From Streptomyces lasiicapitis (GTDB taxonomy: Bacteria; Actinomycetota; Actinomycetes; Streptomycetales; Streptomycetaceae): a DNA stretch of 64,000 nucleotides. Location of the stretch: contig NZ_BMNG01000003.1 of assembly GCF_014646335.1 (NCBI RefSeq), positions 393,560 through 457,559 of the forward strand, written 5' to 3'. A program made the position numbers and the translations under genes. Below are positions 9,230 through 16,903 of this stretch, piece by piece; position 1 is the stretch's first letter; each line of letters opens with the position of its first letter. The notes beneath the pieces are model-generated. The model did no database searches and was not told the origin of the DNA. It saw only the letters and a program-made list of their open reading frames with translations.

Positions 9230-9947
9230 CCCGGTTCACACCCCCGCTGCCGCCCGTGCCCTCGCCCCTGCCGCCGCCCGCGTCGCGGCGCAGCTCGCAG
9301 CGGAGCACCGCACGCGGACCGACGTCGAGATCGCGTACGTACGTGTGCACGGCACCCTCGGGCCGCAGCCCCACGGTGGCCAGCCCCGCCAGGACCTCCT
9401 CGGCGGGCAGCAGCGTCATCGGAACGCCGTCGGGCAGCACGTACTGGCCGGCCGTCTCCCCGGGGCGCAACTGCGGGTCGAGGGAGTCGGAGGTGAAGGT
9501 GTTGAGGGCGAGTACGGCACCGGGGCGCAGTACGCGCGCCAACTCCCGTATGCAGGCCGCGAATTGCTGGGGAGTGGGAGCGTTGTGGAGCACGCCGTAG
9601 CAGACGGCGAGGGCGAAGGTGTCGTCGTCGGCGGGGATGGCGTGGGCCGCGCCCCGCCGGACCGTGACCCGGCCTTCGGGGAAGCGGGCGGTGGCGGCGC
9701 GGGTCGCCTCGACCATGGCCTCGTGCAGGTCCACGGCGACGACGGCGCAGCCGTGTTCGAGGAGGGCGACGGTGTTGCGCCCGCCGCCGCAGCCGAGGTC
9801 GAGGGCGGGTCCCGTGAGGTCATCGGCGTACCGGGAGAGGATCTCGACGAGGTAGGGCTGGGCGGTGAGGGCGGCGAAGTCGCGTACCGTCTCCGGGGCG
9901 TTCCAGTACGCGGCGGCGCGCTCGGTCGCGGTGGCGGGGAGAGTCAT
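9222..9947 (-). CDS. Class I SAM-dependent methyltransferase
   Basis: A 241-aa Rossmann-fold methyltransferase. Motif I is LDLGCGGGRN (about residues 49-57), followed by AVVAVDLHEAMVEATR (acidic residue binding the ribose) and VCYGVLHNAPTPQQF, and later LARVLRPGAVLAL as motif III. It resembles small-molecule methyltransferases of secondary metabolism (Methyltransf_11/25 type). The ATG overlaps the GHMP kinase stop (ATGA). The substrate is probably the intermediate made by the PrnB-like and PLP enzymes. Site selectivity cannot be predicted. Confidence 0.88.
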   Translation of the reverse strand: MTLPATATERAAAYWNAPETVRDFAALTAQPYLVEILSRYADDLTGPALDLGCGGGRNTVALLEHGCAVVAVDLHEAMVEATRAATARFPEGRVTVRRGAAHAIPADDDTFALAVCYGVLHNAPTPQQFAACIRELARVLRPGAVLALNTFTSDSLDPQLRPGETAGQYVLPDGVPMTLLPAEEVLAGLATVGLRPEGAVHTYVRDLDVGPRAVLRCELRRDAGGGRGEGTGGSGGVNRDA

Positions 9948-11017
9948 CGGGTGGGCTCGATCTCTTCGTAGGTGCCGTTGTGCGGGAGGGCCCGGATGAC
10001 GCGCATGCCGTGCTCCGCGAAGAAGGACTCGCACGTGTCGGGGTCGGCGGTGAGCGCGAAGAACGCCGGGCCGACGGACGACAGGGCGAGGACGGTCGCC
10101 GTGCCGTCGGTCTTCAACGGCTCCAGTCGCGTGGCGAGTTCGGTGAGTCCGGGGTGGGAGAAGGAGCAGTTCTCGATGCTTCCCATGCGGAAGCGGTAGT
10201 CGAAGACGAGGTCTCCCAGCGGGCCGAGGTCGCCGCGCAGCGCGGCGGGCATGGCCTCGTGGAGCATCCGGAAGGCGATGGTGGGCGCCCAGCGCTCGCC
10301 GGTCGCGCGGAAGCGGTCGAACTGGTCGATCTCGGCGGCCATCAGCTCGTCCGTCGACCGCTCTCGCAGCGCGGTGGGCACGCCGATGACCAGCGAAAGA
10401 CCTTCCGGTACGGAAGCGGTGAGGACGACGGTGCTGCGGCCCGCGACGACCTGCACGCCGCCGGGGTAGAGGCCCGAGGCGGCGGAACCGCCGATGCACT
10501 GCACGGGCATGAGCCGGTCGCTGCCCTCGGTGTGTTCCTCGCCGTGGTTGCTGGTGAGGAAGGGCAGCAGGTCCGCGCGGTCCACGGGGTTGCCGTGGAG
10601 GTGGTTGACGGCGGTGGCGACCGCGGCGATCAGGCTGCTGCTGGAGCCGAAGCCCGCGTGCACGGGCAGCGGGTCGCTGTCCACGCTCACGTACAGGTCG
10701 CAGCCGACGCCGAGAGCGGCGCACATGATGCGGGCGGCGTGCTCGACGAGCGCGGGCCGCGCGACGGCCGGGTCGAGCGAGAGCCCCTCGCCGGGGGCGA
10801 GCCTGCGCAGCCGTACACGGTGGAACCGCGCGACGGAGAAGACCAGTTCGCCCGCGTCGTAGATCAGGTTGTTGTCGCCCGCGATGGCGCCCGGCTGGAG
10901 CGCCATGGCGTTCAGGCGGGTGGGATAGCGGATCGCTGTCTCGTCCGCGGGCTTGAGGGGGCCGAGCGGTGCGGTCAGCGGGTGGTGGATGGTTCCCGGT
11001 GCGAAGGACGTGAACAT
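9944..11017 (-). CDS. GHMP-family kinase
   Basis: A 357-aa protein with the GHMP glycine/serine-rich phosphate-binding loop VHAGFGSSSSLIAAV (around residues 119-133). Downstream it has the Gly-rich C-terminal region expected of the family, with LALSSVGPAFFAL resembling motif 3. Family members phosphorylate sugars, amino alcohols or isoprenoid alcohols; related enzymes include beta-RFAP synthases. In this cluster it could phosphorylate an intermediate that the HAD enzyme later dephosphorylates, or activate a hydroxyl group. The ATG is 10 nt after the PrnB-like stop, with GCGGAAG in the gap. Confidence 0.82.
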   Translation of the reverse strand: MFTSFAPGTIHHPLTAPLGPLKPADETAIRYPTRLNAMALQPGAIAGDNNLIYDAGELVFSVARFHRVRLRRLAPGEGLSLDPAVARPALVEHAARIMCAALGVGCDLYVSVDSDPLPVHAGFGSSSSLIAAVATAVNHLHGNPVDRADLLPFLTSNHGEEHTEGSDRLMPVQCIGGSAASGLYPGGVQVVAGRSTVVLTASVPEGLSLVIGVPTALRERSTDELMAAEIDQFDRFRATGERWAPTIAFRMLHEAMPAALRGDLGPLGDLVFDYRFRMGSIENCSFSHPGLTELATRLEPLKTDGTATVLALSSVGPAFFALTADPDTCESFFAEHGMRVIRALPHNGTYEEIEPTR

Positions 11018-11027
11018 CTCTTCCGCC

Positions 11028-12086
11028 TTATGCCGTGGCGTGGTCGAGGGGCGGCGCGGCCGCGAAGGCGTCGGAAAGCCGCTGGTGCCGCTCGGTGGTC
11101 AGCTCGACCAGGTGGTCGAGGGAGTCGGTGGTGTAGCCGCCGCTGCCGAGGGAGCCGTCGGGGCGTATGCGCATGTTGGCGCGGGCGAGCTGCAGGTGCG
11201 GCAGCCTGAAGTGCAGGATCTCTCGCATCAGCAGCCGCAGTTGGGCCAGTACGGGCGCCGTGGCGTCGCCCGTGGCCTCGTCCAGGAGGCGGGGCAGCAG
11301 GGGGCGGTACGTGAGGATGGTGTCGCCCGCCGCGCGGTAGGCCGCGGGCAGGTAGAGCAGGTTCTCGTCGAGGTACTGCTCGTACCACTTCTGTCTGGGG
11401 TCGCCGGGCTCCGGCCTGAGGACCGCCATGTCGACGAGCAGTGGCGTCATCTGGGCGCCGCCCGGCGCGTACAGCACGGTGCCGCCCACCGTCATCGGCG
11501 GGAAGTAGGGCCGCATCCGCGTGGAGAAGACCTCCGGCGTGATGTTCCGCTTCACCGTGAGCAGGGCGTCCGCGAACACCTTGAACGCCTCGGTGGCGGC
11601 GGCCAGATGCTCCACGAGGAGGGGGTCGCGCGCGGGGAGCGGCAGCGCGGCCATGAGGTGGTCGACGGCCGGCCGCAGGGCGATGCCCGCCCTGCGGACC
11701 TCCTCGATGAACAGGACCTCCTGGGGGATGCCGGTGAAGGTCCGCAGCGCGTTCCCGGGATTGCGCAGGGCGTACGTGTAGACGCTGTCACGCGGCACTT
11801 CGTCGACGAGGCCGCCGAGCTTGAGCAGCGTCTCCTCCGCGCCGGGCAGGGACCGGTGGTCCATGCCGTGCCGCTCGATCGAGGCCAGGACGAAGCCCAG
11901 GTCGCGCAGGGCGGCACTGGCCGTTTCCTCGTCGGTGACGGCTTCGGGCACGCGGTCGAGGAGCGCACGCGCAAGGCGCTCCAGGCCGCCCATGTCCGCG
12001 TCCTCGTTGAGCCCTGGTACTTCATCGATGTGCTCTGAGAACCGCAGCGGATCGAGTTCGCTCACGCGTTGGTCCAGAGATCTCAT
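11028..12086 (-). CDS. PrnB-like haem-dependent enzyme (MDO/TDO superfamily)
   Basis: A 352-aa relative of monodechloroaminopyrrolnitrin synthase PrnB, in the haem-dependent MDO/TDO superfamily with tryptophan and indoleamine dioxygenases. It matches PrnB from end to end: DPLRF near the start, ALRDLGFVLASIERHG, SVYTYALRNPGNALRTFTG, RPYFPPMTVGG and a C-terminal LRFRxPHLxLA-type block. The His of RLPHLQLA (about residue 297) aligns with PrnB His313, the axial haem ligand. PrnB remodels 7-chlorotryptophan into the phenylpyrrole of pyrrolnitrin, so an aromatic amino acid or indole substrate is likely here. ATG 12086 is chosen; TTG 12104 with AGAGG upstream is an alternative. No tryptophan halogenase gene lies nearby. 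Confidence 0.87.
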   Translation of the reverse strand: MRSLDQRVSELDPLRFSEHIDEVPGLNEDADMGGLERLARALLDRVPEAVTDEETASAALRDLGFVLASIERHGMDHRSLPGAEETLLKLGGLVDEVPRDSVYTYALRNPGNALRTFTGIPQEVLFIEEVRRAGIALRPAVDHLMAALPLPARDPLLVEHLAAATEAFKVFADALLTVKRNITPEVFSTRMRPYFPPMTVGGTVLYAPGGAQMTPLLVDMAVLRPEPGDPRQKWYEQYLDENLLYLPAAYRAAGDTILTYRPLLPRLLDEATGDATAPVLAQLRLLMREILHFRLPHLQLARANMRIRPDGSLGSGGYTTDSLDHLVELTTERHQRLSDAFAAAPPLDHATA

Positions 12087-12266
12087 GTCGGTGGCGAGAT
12101 TCAAGGAAATGACCTCTGATGTGCCGGAGTGGCGGTCTTGGGAACGTCGGGACGCCAAGGCGTCGAGACGTCAAGACGCGTCAGATACGGGAACGTAAAA
12201 GAGCGTCAGAGAAGGTGAGTGAAAAGCAGAGAAGGTCGGGAAAATCGGGCGAAATTCAGGCGAGGT
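12087..12266 (-). promoter_or_regulatory. 180-bp spacer/leader between HAD and PrnB-like genes
   Basis: This is by far the longest gap inside the otherwise tightly packed cluster. The half next to the HAD stop (about 12200-12266) is unusually A-rich for this genome. A short inverted repeat GACGCC-AA-GGCGTC lies at 12151-12164 within a run of GACG repeats. It may hold an internal promoter or an RNA structure controlling the PrnB-like gene. No convincing -35/-10 pair was identified. Confidence 0.35.
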
Positions 12267-12950
12267 TCAGAGTGCGGAATTCAGCTCGTCGAGCGCGTGA
12301 ACGCGATGGCTCACGGGCACGGGAGGGCGCGTTCCGGCGGGCTGGGAGGTGACCCAGGCGGCGGGAACGCCCGCGGTGTGCGCGGAGGCGAGGCCGGCGA
12401 AGGAGTCCTCGACGGCCAGCGCCTGGTGGGGCGGACACCCGCCGCGCGGAGACCCGTCGTGCCGCAGGGCGGCGAGATAGACGTCCGGGGCGGGCTTCGG
12501 CGGAAGGGTGTCATCGGCGCAGGTGACCGAGGTGAAGTGCGAACTGATGCCGAGCCGGTCCAGGTGGCCCGTCACCCAGATGTGCGAGTTGCTGGAGGCG
12601 ACGGCGAGCCGGTGCCCCTTGTCGAGGCAGTGGCCCAGGAAGGACCGCGCGGCCGGCGGAAGCGGCTCCTCGTCCGCGCGCCGCTGGTTCTCGCGCTCGA
12701 ACCTGTCCCAGAGCTCGCGCGCCGTCTCCTGGCCAAGGGCGGAGATGAGCGCCTCGTCCATGGAGTCGCGCGCCAGCGTCCCGTCGGCGTGTGCGGGTAT
12801 CCCGTCCGGCAGATCGACGCCTGCCTCATCGAGCACGGATTCCCACGCTTCGATGGCGACACGTTCGGTGTCGAGAAGGACGCCGTCGAAATCGAGAATG
12901 ATGAGCCGCTGCGACGGCGAGTGTTCCGCTCTGCAGCCGATCGCGCTCAT
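12267..12950 (-). CDS. HAD-superfamily hydrolase, beta-phosphoglucomutase-like
   Basis: A 227-aa HAD phosphatase/mutase. Motif I is LIILDFDGVLLDTE (nucleophile Asp20, acid/base Asp22), the cap domain spans about residues 30-100, motif II is VASSNS, the motif III region is PKPAPDVYLAAL and motif IV is ALAVEDSFAGL. This is the PGMB/phosphatase subgroup. The ATG is preceded by GGGAGGG at 6 nt spacing; an upstream in-frame ATG lacks such a site. It is the first gene of the cluster downstream of the candidate promoter. It may remove the phosphate added by the GHMP kinase, but it could also be a general phosphatase. Confidence 0.85.
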   Translation of the reverse strand: MSAIGCRAEHSPSQRLIILDFDGVLLDTERVAIEAWESVLDEAGVDLPDGIPAHADGTLARDSMDEALISALGQETARELWDRFERENQRRADEEPLPPAARSFLGHCLDKGHRLAVASSNSHIWVTGHLDRLGISSHFTSVTCADDTLPPKPAPDVYLAALRHDGSPRGGCPPHQALAVEDSFAGLASAHTAGVPAAWVTSQPAGTRPPVPVSHRVHALDELNSAL

Positions 12951-13027
12951 GCGACGCCCTCCCCTATTCCGGAATCGCACCCCAAAAAGGACACCATTCC
13001 CGACCCCCCGTTGGTCTGGACCAGGAA

Positions 13028-13056
13028 AACGTAACCCGGAAGGGCATGCCCTTCAA
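13028..13056 (-). promoter_or_regulatory. Candidate promoter for the PrnB-like cluster
   Basis: On the minus strand a -35-like TTGAAG (13056-13051) and a -10-like TACGTT (13033-13028) are separated by exactly 17 nt, pointing at the HAD gene whose ATG is at 12950. It fits streptomycete HrdB-type promoters. The spacer contains a 16-bp palindrome (separate entry). Confidence 0.5.
13039..13054. promoter_or_regulatory. Perfect 16-bp palindrome, candidate operator
   Basis: GAAGGGCATGCCCTTC is its own reverse complement and lies between the candidate -35 and -10 boxes of the cluster promoter. The size and position suit a dimeric repressor. No TetR, MarR or GntR gene is adjacent, so any cognate regulator would have to act from elsewhere. 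Confidence 0.45.
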
Positions 13057-13092
13057 GACCTTGATTGTGATTCCGGGCCGGTGATAGGGAGA

Positions 13093-13128
13093 CGCGACCC
13101 GCGGTCGAGCCGCGACCCGCGGTCGAGC
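13093..13128. repeat. Two tandem 18-bp units between PTH2 gene and cluster
   Basis: The unit CGCGACCCGCGGTCGAGC occurs twice head-to-tail and is followed by a partial third copy. Each unit can form a small GCGG-TCGA-CCGC type hairpin. It lies just beyond the stop of the minus-strand PTH2 gene, so it could be a terminator insulating the cluster. Confidence 0.4.
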
Positions 13129-13158
13129 CGCGGCGGGGCTGTGGAGACGCTACGGGGC

Positions 13159-13959
13159 TCAGGCCCGCCGCAGCGCCGGATGGTCGGCGACCACCGTGCA
13201 CGAGCCCGGGGCGATCTCCGTGAAGCCCGCGTCCCTGACCAACGGCAGTCCGCTCGCGGTCAGTTCGGGCCAGCGGGACTCGGGGGCGGTGCGGACGGAC
13301 AGGGGGAAACCGGCGTCGCGCCAGGCCGCGCGGTCCGCGTCGGACAGCTCCCACCAGGCGAGTTGGGCGCCGTGGCCCGCCTGGGCCATCGCCTTGCCCG
13401 CCGACATCGTGACGCCGGGGTTCAGCCAGAGGACCGGCGCGGACGGGTCCGGGTCCAGCGGGGGCTCCGGGTCGTCAAGATCCGTGCCCGAGACCTGGAG
13501 GCGAGCCAGGTCCTTGGGCCACCCGTCCAGCGGGACCGGCGGATAGACACGGACCTCGGCCGACTTGCCCGCCACCGTGATGCCCGGCAGCGCCTCCGCG
13601 CGCCGCCACTCCGCACCCCGCGCCCTGCGCACCACCTTGCGGATGCGCGCGTCCTGCCAGTCCCGCATCGCCTGCGCCCACTCGCCCTCACCGAGCGCCC
13701 GCTCGTCACTCAGGATCGCGAGGACCGCGCGGGCGGCCGTCTCCAGCGCGTCCGTACGGGCCGGCGGCGCCGCGCGCTCGATCCGGGCCACCAGGGGCAG
13801 CACGAACTGCGGGGCCTCGTCGCGGGAGGTGCGGTCGGGACGGAAGGGGTGCGGCTGGGAGGCGCTCTGCCCGTCCTGCGGGGTGTCCTGGGCGTCCGGA
13901 GTGTCTTGGGTGCCGGAGGTGTCCGGGGTGGTCTCCGGGCGGAGCTCGTTGCTGGTCAC
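13159..13959 (-). CDS. PTH2-family peptidyl-tRNA hydrolase-like protein
   Basis: A 266-aa protein. The C-terminal 120 residues match PTH2-type aminoacyl-tRNA hydrolases: VLWLNPGVTMSAGKAMAQAGHGAQLAWW carries the GK-A-Q-HA core, followed by a PLVRDAGFTEIAPGSCTVVA end. The N-terminal half (about 45 disordered residues and then a helical segment) is an actinobacterial addition. PTH2 enzymes release peptidyl-tRNA drop-off products in the cytoplasm. The GTG start (reading VTSNELR) is chosen from where the conserved-looking sequence begins; its ribosome-binding site is weak. It is transcribed in the same direction as the cluster but is separated from it by repeats. Confidence 0.75.
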   Translation of the reverse strand: MTSNELRPETTPDTSGTQDTPDAQDTPQDGQSASQPHPFRPDRTSRDEAPQFVLPLVARIERAAPPARTDALETAARAVLAILSDERALGEGEWAQAMRDWQDARIRKVVRRARGAEWRRAEALPGITVAGKSAEVRVYPPVPLDGWPKDLARLQVSGTDLDDPEPPLDPDPSAPVLWLNPGVTMSAGKAMAQAGHGAQLAWWELSDADRAAWRDAGFPLSVRTAPESRWPELTASGLPLVRDAGFTEIAPGSCTVVADHPALRRA

Positions 13960-14050
13960 CCGTCCAGTTTGCCAGGGGGACGAGCCGGCCCTGAGGGCGG
14001 TGGGACCGTGCTGCGTGGGGCCCCTGGCGCGGTGCGCGAGGACGAGACAC

Positions 14051-14164
14051 ATGCGCCTGCGCGGGGACAGTGAGTACGTGGTGCGGCTCGACGGGGTCGG
14101 ACGGCGGTACGCCGCGGTGGTGGCGGTGGGGGTTTCGTGCGGGGTGTGCTCGCGGCGGGGTTGA
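14051..14164 (+). CDS. Possible 37-aa small protein
   Basis: An ATG is preceded by GAGGACGAG about 5-9 nt upstream and opens a 37-codon frame (MRLRGDSEYVVRLDGVG...) ending in CGVCSRRG. It lies divergently upstream of the PTH2 gene in an otherwise empty gap. The good ribosome-binding site and mixed composition support it; its small size and the lack of a recognisable family argue against. It could be a leader peptide or a remnant. Confidence 0.3.
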   Translation: MRLRGDSEYVVRLDGVGRRYAAVVAVGVSCGVCSRRG

Positions 14165-14195
14165 GGGCGGCCGCGCCGGGCTGGGGTGTCGTGGT

Positions 14196-14393
14196 TCAGC
14201 CCGAGCACGCCGTGCGTTGTGCCTCTTGCCACTCGCAGACCGGGCACAGGGTGATGCCCTTGTGCGATTCCGGGTACTCCGTCGGCTTGCGGCACAGGAC
14301 GCACTCCGCGAAGGGCGGGCCGTCCGTCGGCTGGGGGCCGCCGGACGGTGGGCCCGGGGCGCGATCGTTGGCGCAGTAGTCGTCGTCGGCCAT
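14196..14393 (-). CDS. Zinc-ribbon-like microprotein
   Basis: A 65-aa protein with two Cys pairs, CVLC and CPVC, spaced as in a small zinc ribbon (FAECVLCRKPTEYP, then ITLCPVCEW), plus one N-terminal and one C-terminal Cys. There is no membrane segment. It starts at ATG with MADDDYCAND and lies 10 bp downstream of the deacetylase gene on the same strand, so the two may be co-transcribed. Similar tiny zinc proteins are common and mostly uncharacterised in streptomycetes. Confidence 0.65.
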   Translation of the reverse strand: MADDDYCANDRAPGPPSGGPQPTDGPPFAECVLCRKPTEYPESHKGITLCPVCEWQEAQRTACSG

Positions 14394-14403
14394 GTGCGCC
14401 AGC

Positions 14404-15303
14404 CTAGTTCTGGGTCGCTCCTGCCGGCCGCGTGGACTGCGGCGTGCGTGCCGCGGCGATCTGTTCCGAGACGCGTACGAAGCGGAAGCCGCGCTCGCGC
14501 AGCTTCGGGACGATCGTCCGTACCGCCCGTTCCGTCGCCGGGGCCGCGCTGCGGGTGCAGTGCAGGACGACCACCGAGCCCGGCCGTACCCCGTCAAGCA
14601 CCTGCCGCGCCACCGCCCCGGGGTCCGTCGCGAACGCGTCCCCGCCCACCACGTCCCACTGCACCGCTGTCACACCGGCCGGGGCGAGTGCGCGCAGTGC
14701 CCGCTGGTCGTAGCAGCCGCCCGGGAAGCGGAAGTAGGGGAGCGGACGCTTGACGCCCGCCTTGCGGAAGGCCGCGAAGGCGCGGTCCACGTCCGTGCGC
14801 ATCGCGTGTGCGGGGACGGTGGGCAGGCCGTAGCAGTCCCTCGTGAACGCGTAGTGGCTGTACGAGTGGTTCGCCACCTCGAAGAGGGGGTCGGCGCCGA
14901 TGGCCCTGGCCTGGGCCGGGTACTCCTCCGCCCAGCGGCCCGTCATGAAGAACGTCGACGGGACCTTCAGGCGGCGCAGGGTGTTCACCAGGGCGGGGTT
15001 GTCGAAGTGTTCGCCCGCGGCGGCTCGGGGGCCCTGGTCTGCCGTCATGTCGGCGTCGAAGGTGAGGGCCACTGTGCGTGGGGCCTTGGCGGTTCCCCTG
15101 GTGCGGGGGGCGCTCTTGAAGACCGGGGTCTGGCCCTGGGGGCCGGGGGCCAGGGTGGGCGGGGTGTGCTTCTTGGGCGGGGTGGCTGGGGCTGCCGGTG
15201 GGTGGAGTGTTGGGGTTTGGGGGGCGGAGCAGGCTGTGAGGGGGAGGGTGGTGGCTGTGGCGAGGGTGGCGAGGGTGGTCCACATGCGGCTGCGAGTGAT
15301 CAC
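14404..15303 (-). CDS. Polysaccharide deacetylase (NodB domain) lipoprotein
   Basis: A 299-aa protein. A lipoprotein signal peptide with lipobox LTACS (Cys near residue 25) is followed by a Pro/Thr-rich linker and then a NodB homology domain. That domain has TFDADMT (metal/acid Asp pair), ANHSYSHYAF (HxxxH zinc-binding motif), YFRFPGG (motif 3) and VVVLHC near the end. Such enzymes remove N- or O-acetyl groups from peptidoglycan or other polysaccharides at the cell surface. The GTG start is used; an ATG six codons later is equally plausible. Confidence 0.85.
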   Translation of the reverse strand: MITRSRMWTTLATLATATTLPLTACSAPQTPTLHPPAAPATPPKKHTPPTLAPGPQGQTPVFKSAPRTRGTAKAPRTVALTFDADMTADQGPRAAAGEHFDNPALVNTLRRLKVPSTFFMTGRWAEEYPAQARAIGADPLFEVANHSYSHYAFTRDCYGLPTVPAHAMRTDVDRAFAAFRKAGVKRPLPYFRFPGGCYDQRALRALAPAGVTAVQWDVVGGDAFATDPGAVARQVLDGVRPGSVVVLHCTRSAAPATERAVRTIVPKLRERGFRFVRVSEQIAAARTPQSTRPAGATQN

Positions 15304-15435
15304 TTCGTGACGATAACCGTATAAATGGGGTGGGCGGGGTAGGCGGGGCGGGACCCTCGCGGGGCGCCCCAGTCCCGCCCCTTTCCCGTAACCAGGGGGC
15401 TGCCGCCCCCTGGACCCCCGCTGTCGGCCTGGACG

Positions 15436-15510
15436 GCCTCGTCCTCAAACGCCGGACGGGCTAAAAGGGCGGGTGGGAGACATAGCCCGTCCGGCGTTTG
15501 AGGACGAGGC
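15436..15510. repeat. Perfect 27-bp inverted repeat in divergent intergenic region
   Basis: Arms at 15436-15462 and 15484-15510 are exact reverse complements with a 21-bp loop. The core GTCCGGCGTTTGAGGACGAG is a sequence I recognise as widely dispersed in Streptomyces intergenic regions. G/C-rich flanks (CCCCTGGACCCCCG near 15413, CGGGGGTCCGGGGG near 15524) extend the symmetry with a mismatch. The 367-bp gap 15304-15670 holds this structure and no other gene that I can support. Confidence 0.8.
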
Positions 15511-15670
15511 GCGGAGCGCCGATACGGGGGTCCGGGGGTGGAGCCCCCGGGGGGCGGGAAGTCCGGGTTTGCCAGGGGGCAGCGGCTGTGTAATCGTCCT
15601 GAAGCGCTTCCCGGTCGCTCCATGGCCCCGGGGCCCGAACCCGCGCCCACGAGGAGTTGACCAGCCGCCG

Positions 15671-16885
15671 ATGTCCGACATCACCTGGACCGAGGCCGTC
15701 CGGACGAAGCCCCGGCCGGGCGGAGGCGACGGCAACGGCCGTGACGGCGGCCCCGTCGACTCCGGCACCGCCCCGGAACCCCTCACCTTCACCGCCCACT
15801 GGCACTCCGAAAGCGGCATCCCCGCCCCCCGCCGCGTCACCGTCGCCGACGACCGGACGAAGGCCGACGTCGCCTACCGCCTGGTCTGCGAAGGCACCGC
15901 GCTGCTGTGGCGCGGCGACTACCAGGGCGCCCGCCAACTGCTGCGCGCCCTGGGCCGTCGGCTCGACCGGCTCGCGCCGAAGCCGGGGGCCACCCCCGCC
16001 GAGACCTTCCACCGGCACCGCCAGGCCCGCGGCCACCGCGCCCGTGTGCTCGGGATGCTGCTCGTCGTGCTCGAGGACGACCACGGCCTCGCGCTGCGCC
16101 GCGCCCCGGACGTCCGGGCGGCCTGCACGGAGGCCTACGGCCCGCCCCGGCGGCGTACCGTCGTGTCGCTGCGTGAACTCCTCGGCGTGATCGGCGCCCA
16201 CGAGTGGCGCAAGAAGGGCGTGCCGATCCCGGCGATCGGCGGCCACATCCACCCGCACTACGGGGTGTTCTCGCCGGTCAGGGGCGAGTACGTCGACCTC
16301 GTCGCCGCCGCCACGCTGCCCGCCGCCGCCCAGCGTCCCGAGGCCACCGCCTTCGACCTCGGCACCGGAACGGGCGTACTCGCCGCCGTCCTCGCCCACC
16401 GCGGCCTCGACCGGATCGTCGCCACCGACAGCAGCCCCCGCGCGCTCGCGTGCGCCCGGGACAACGTCGAGCGGCTGGGAATCGGCGAGCCCGTCGAGGT
16501 CGTCGACAGCGGTGCTCTGTACCCGGAAGGGCGGGCCGCACTCGTCGTGTGCAACCCGCCCTGGCTCCCGGCCAAGCCCACCTCCGCCGTCGAACAGGGC
16601 GTCTACGACCCCGGAAGCGCGATGCTCCTCGCCTTCCTCGACGGGCTCGCCGCCCATCTGGAACCGGGCGGCGAGGGCTGGCTGATCCTCTCCGACCTCG
16701 CCGAACACCTCGGCCTGCGGACCCGGGACGAGCTCGTCGGCGCCTTCGACGCGGCGGGGCTGCGCGTCGTCGACCGCCTCGACGCCAAGCCCGTCCACCC
16801 CCGCGCGAGCGACACCACCGACCCCCTGCACGCCGCCCGCGCCGCCGAGGTCACCTCCCTGTGGCGGCTCGCCCCGGCCACCTGA
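15671..16885 (+). CDS. PrmC/HemK-like class I methyltransferase
   Basis: A 404-aa protein. The C-terminal half is a class I methyltransferase with motif I FDLGTGTGVLAAV (about residues 228-240) and motif IV VVCNPPWLPAKP (about 293-304). The NPPW tetrapeptide is the signature of N5-glutamine/adenine N-methyltransferases such as PrmC. The N-terminal 190 residues are a helical domain of unknown role. Substrate could be a protein Gln, RNA or a small molecule. The ATG is the first in-frame start; GAGGAG lies 14 nt upstream, a long spacing. Its stop faces the PhoX-like gene 18 bp away. Confidence 0.78.
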   Translation: MSDITWTEAVRTKPRPGGGDGNGRDGGPVDSGTAPEPLTFTAHWHSESGIPAPRRVTVADDRTKADVAYRLVCEGTALLWRGDYQGARQLLRALGRRLDRLAPKPGATPAETFHRHRQARGHRARVLGMLLVVLEDDHGLALRRAPDVRAACTEAYGPPRRRTVVSLRELLGVIGAHEWRKKGVPIPAIGGHIHPHYGVFSPVRGEYVDLVAAATLPAAAQRPEATAFDLGTGTGVLAAVLAHRGLDRIVATDSSPRALACARDNVERLGIGEPVEVVDSGALYPEGRAALVVCNPPWLPAKPTSAVEQGVYDPGSAMLLAFLDGLAAHLEPGGEGWLILSDLAEHLGLRTRDELVGAFDAAGLRVVDRLDAKPVHPRASDTTDPLHAARAAEVTSLWRLAPAT

Positions 16886-16903
16886 GCCCACAGGGCAGGG
16901 CCG

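Noticed and set aside
12981..13158. Possible protein-coding frame in the gap upstream of the HAD gene
   Set aside because: Frames there are short and interrupted by the promoter-like elements and tandem repeats.
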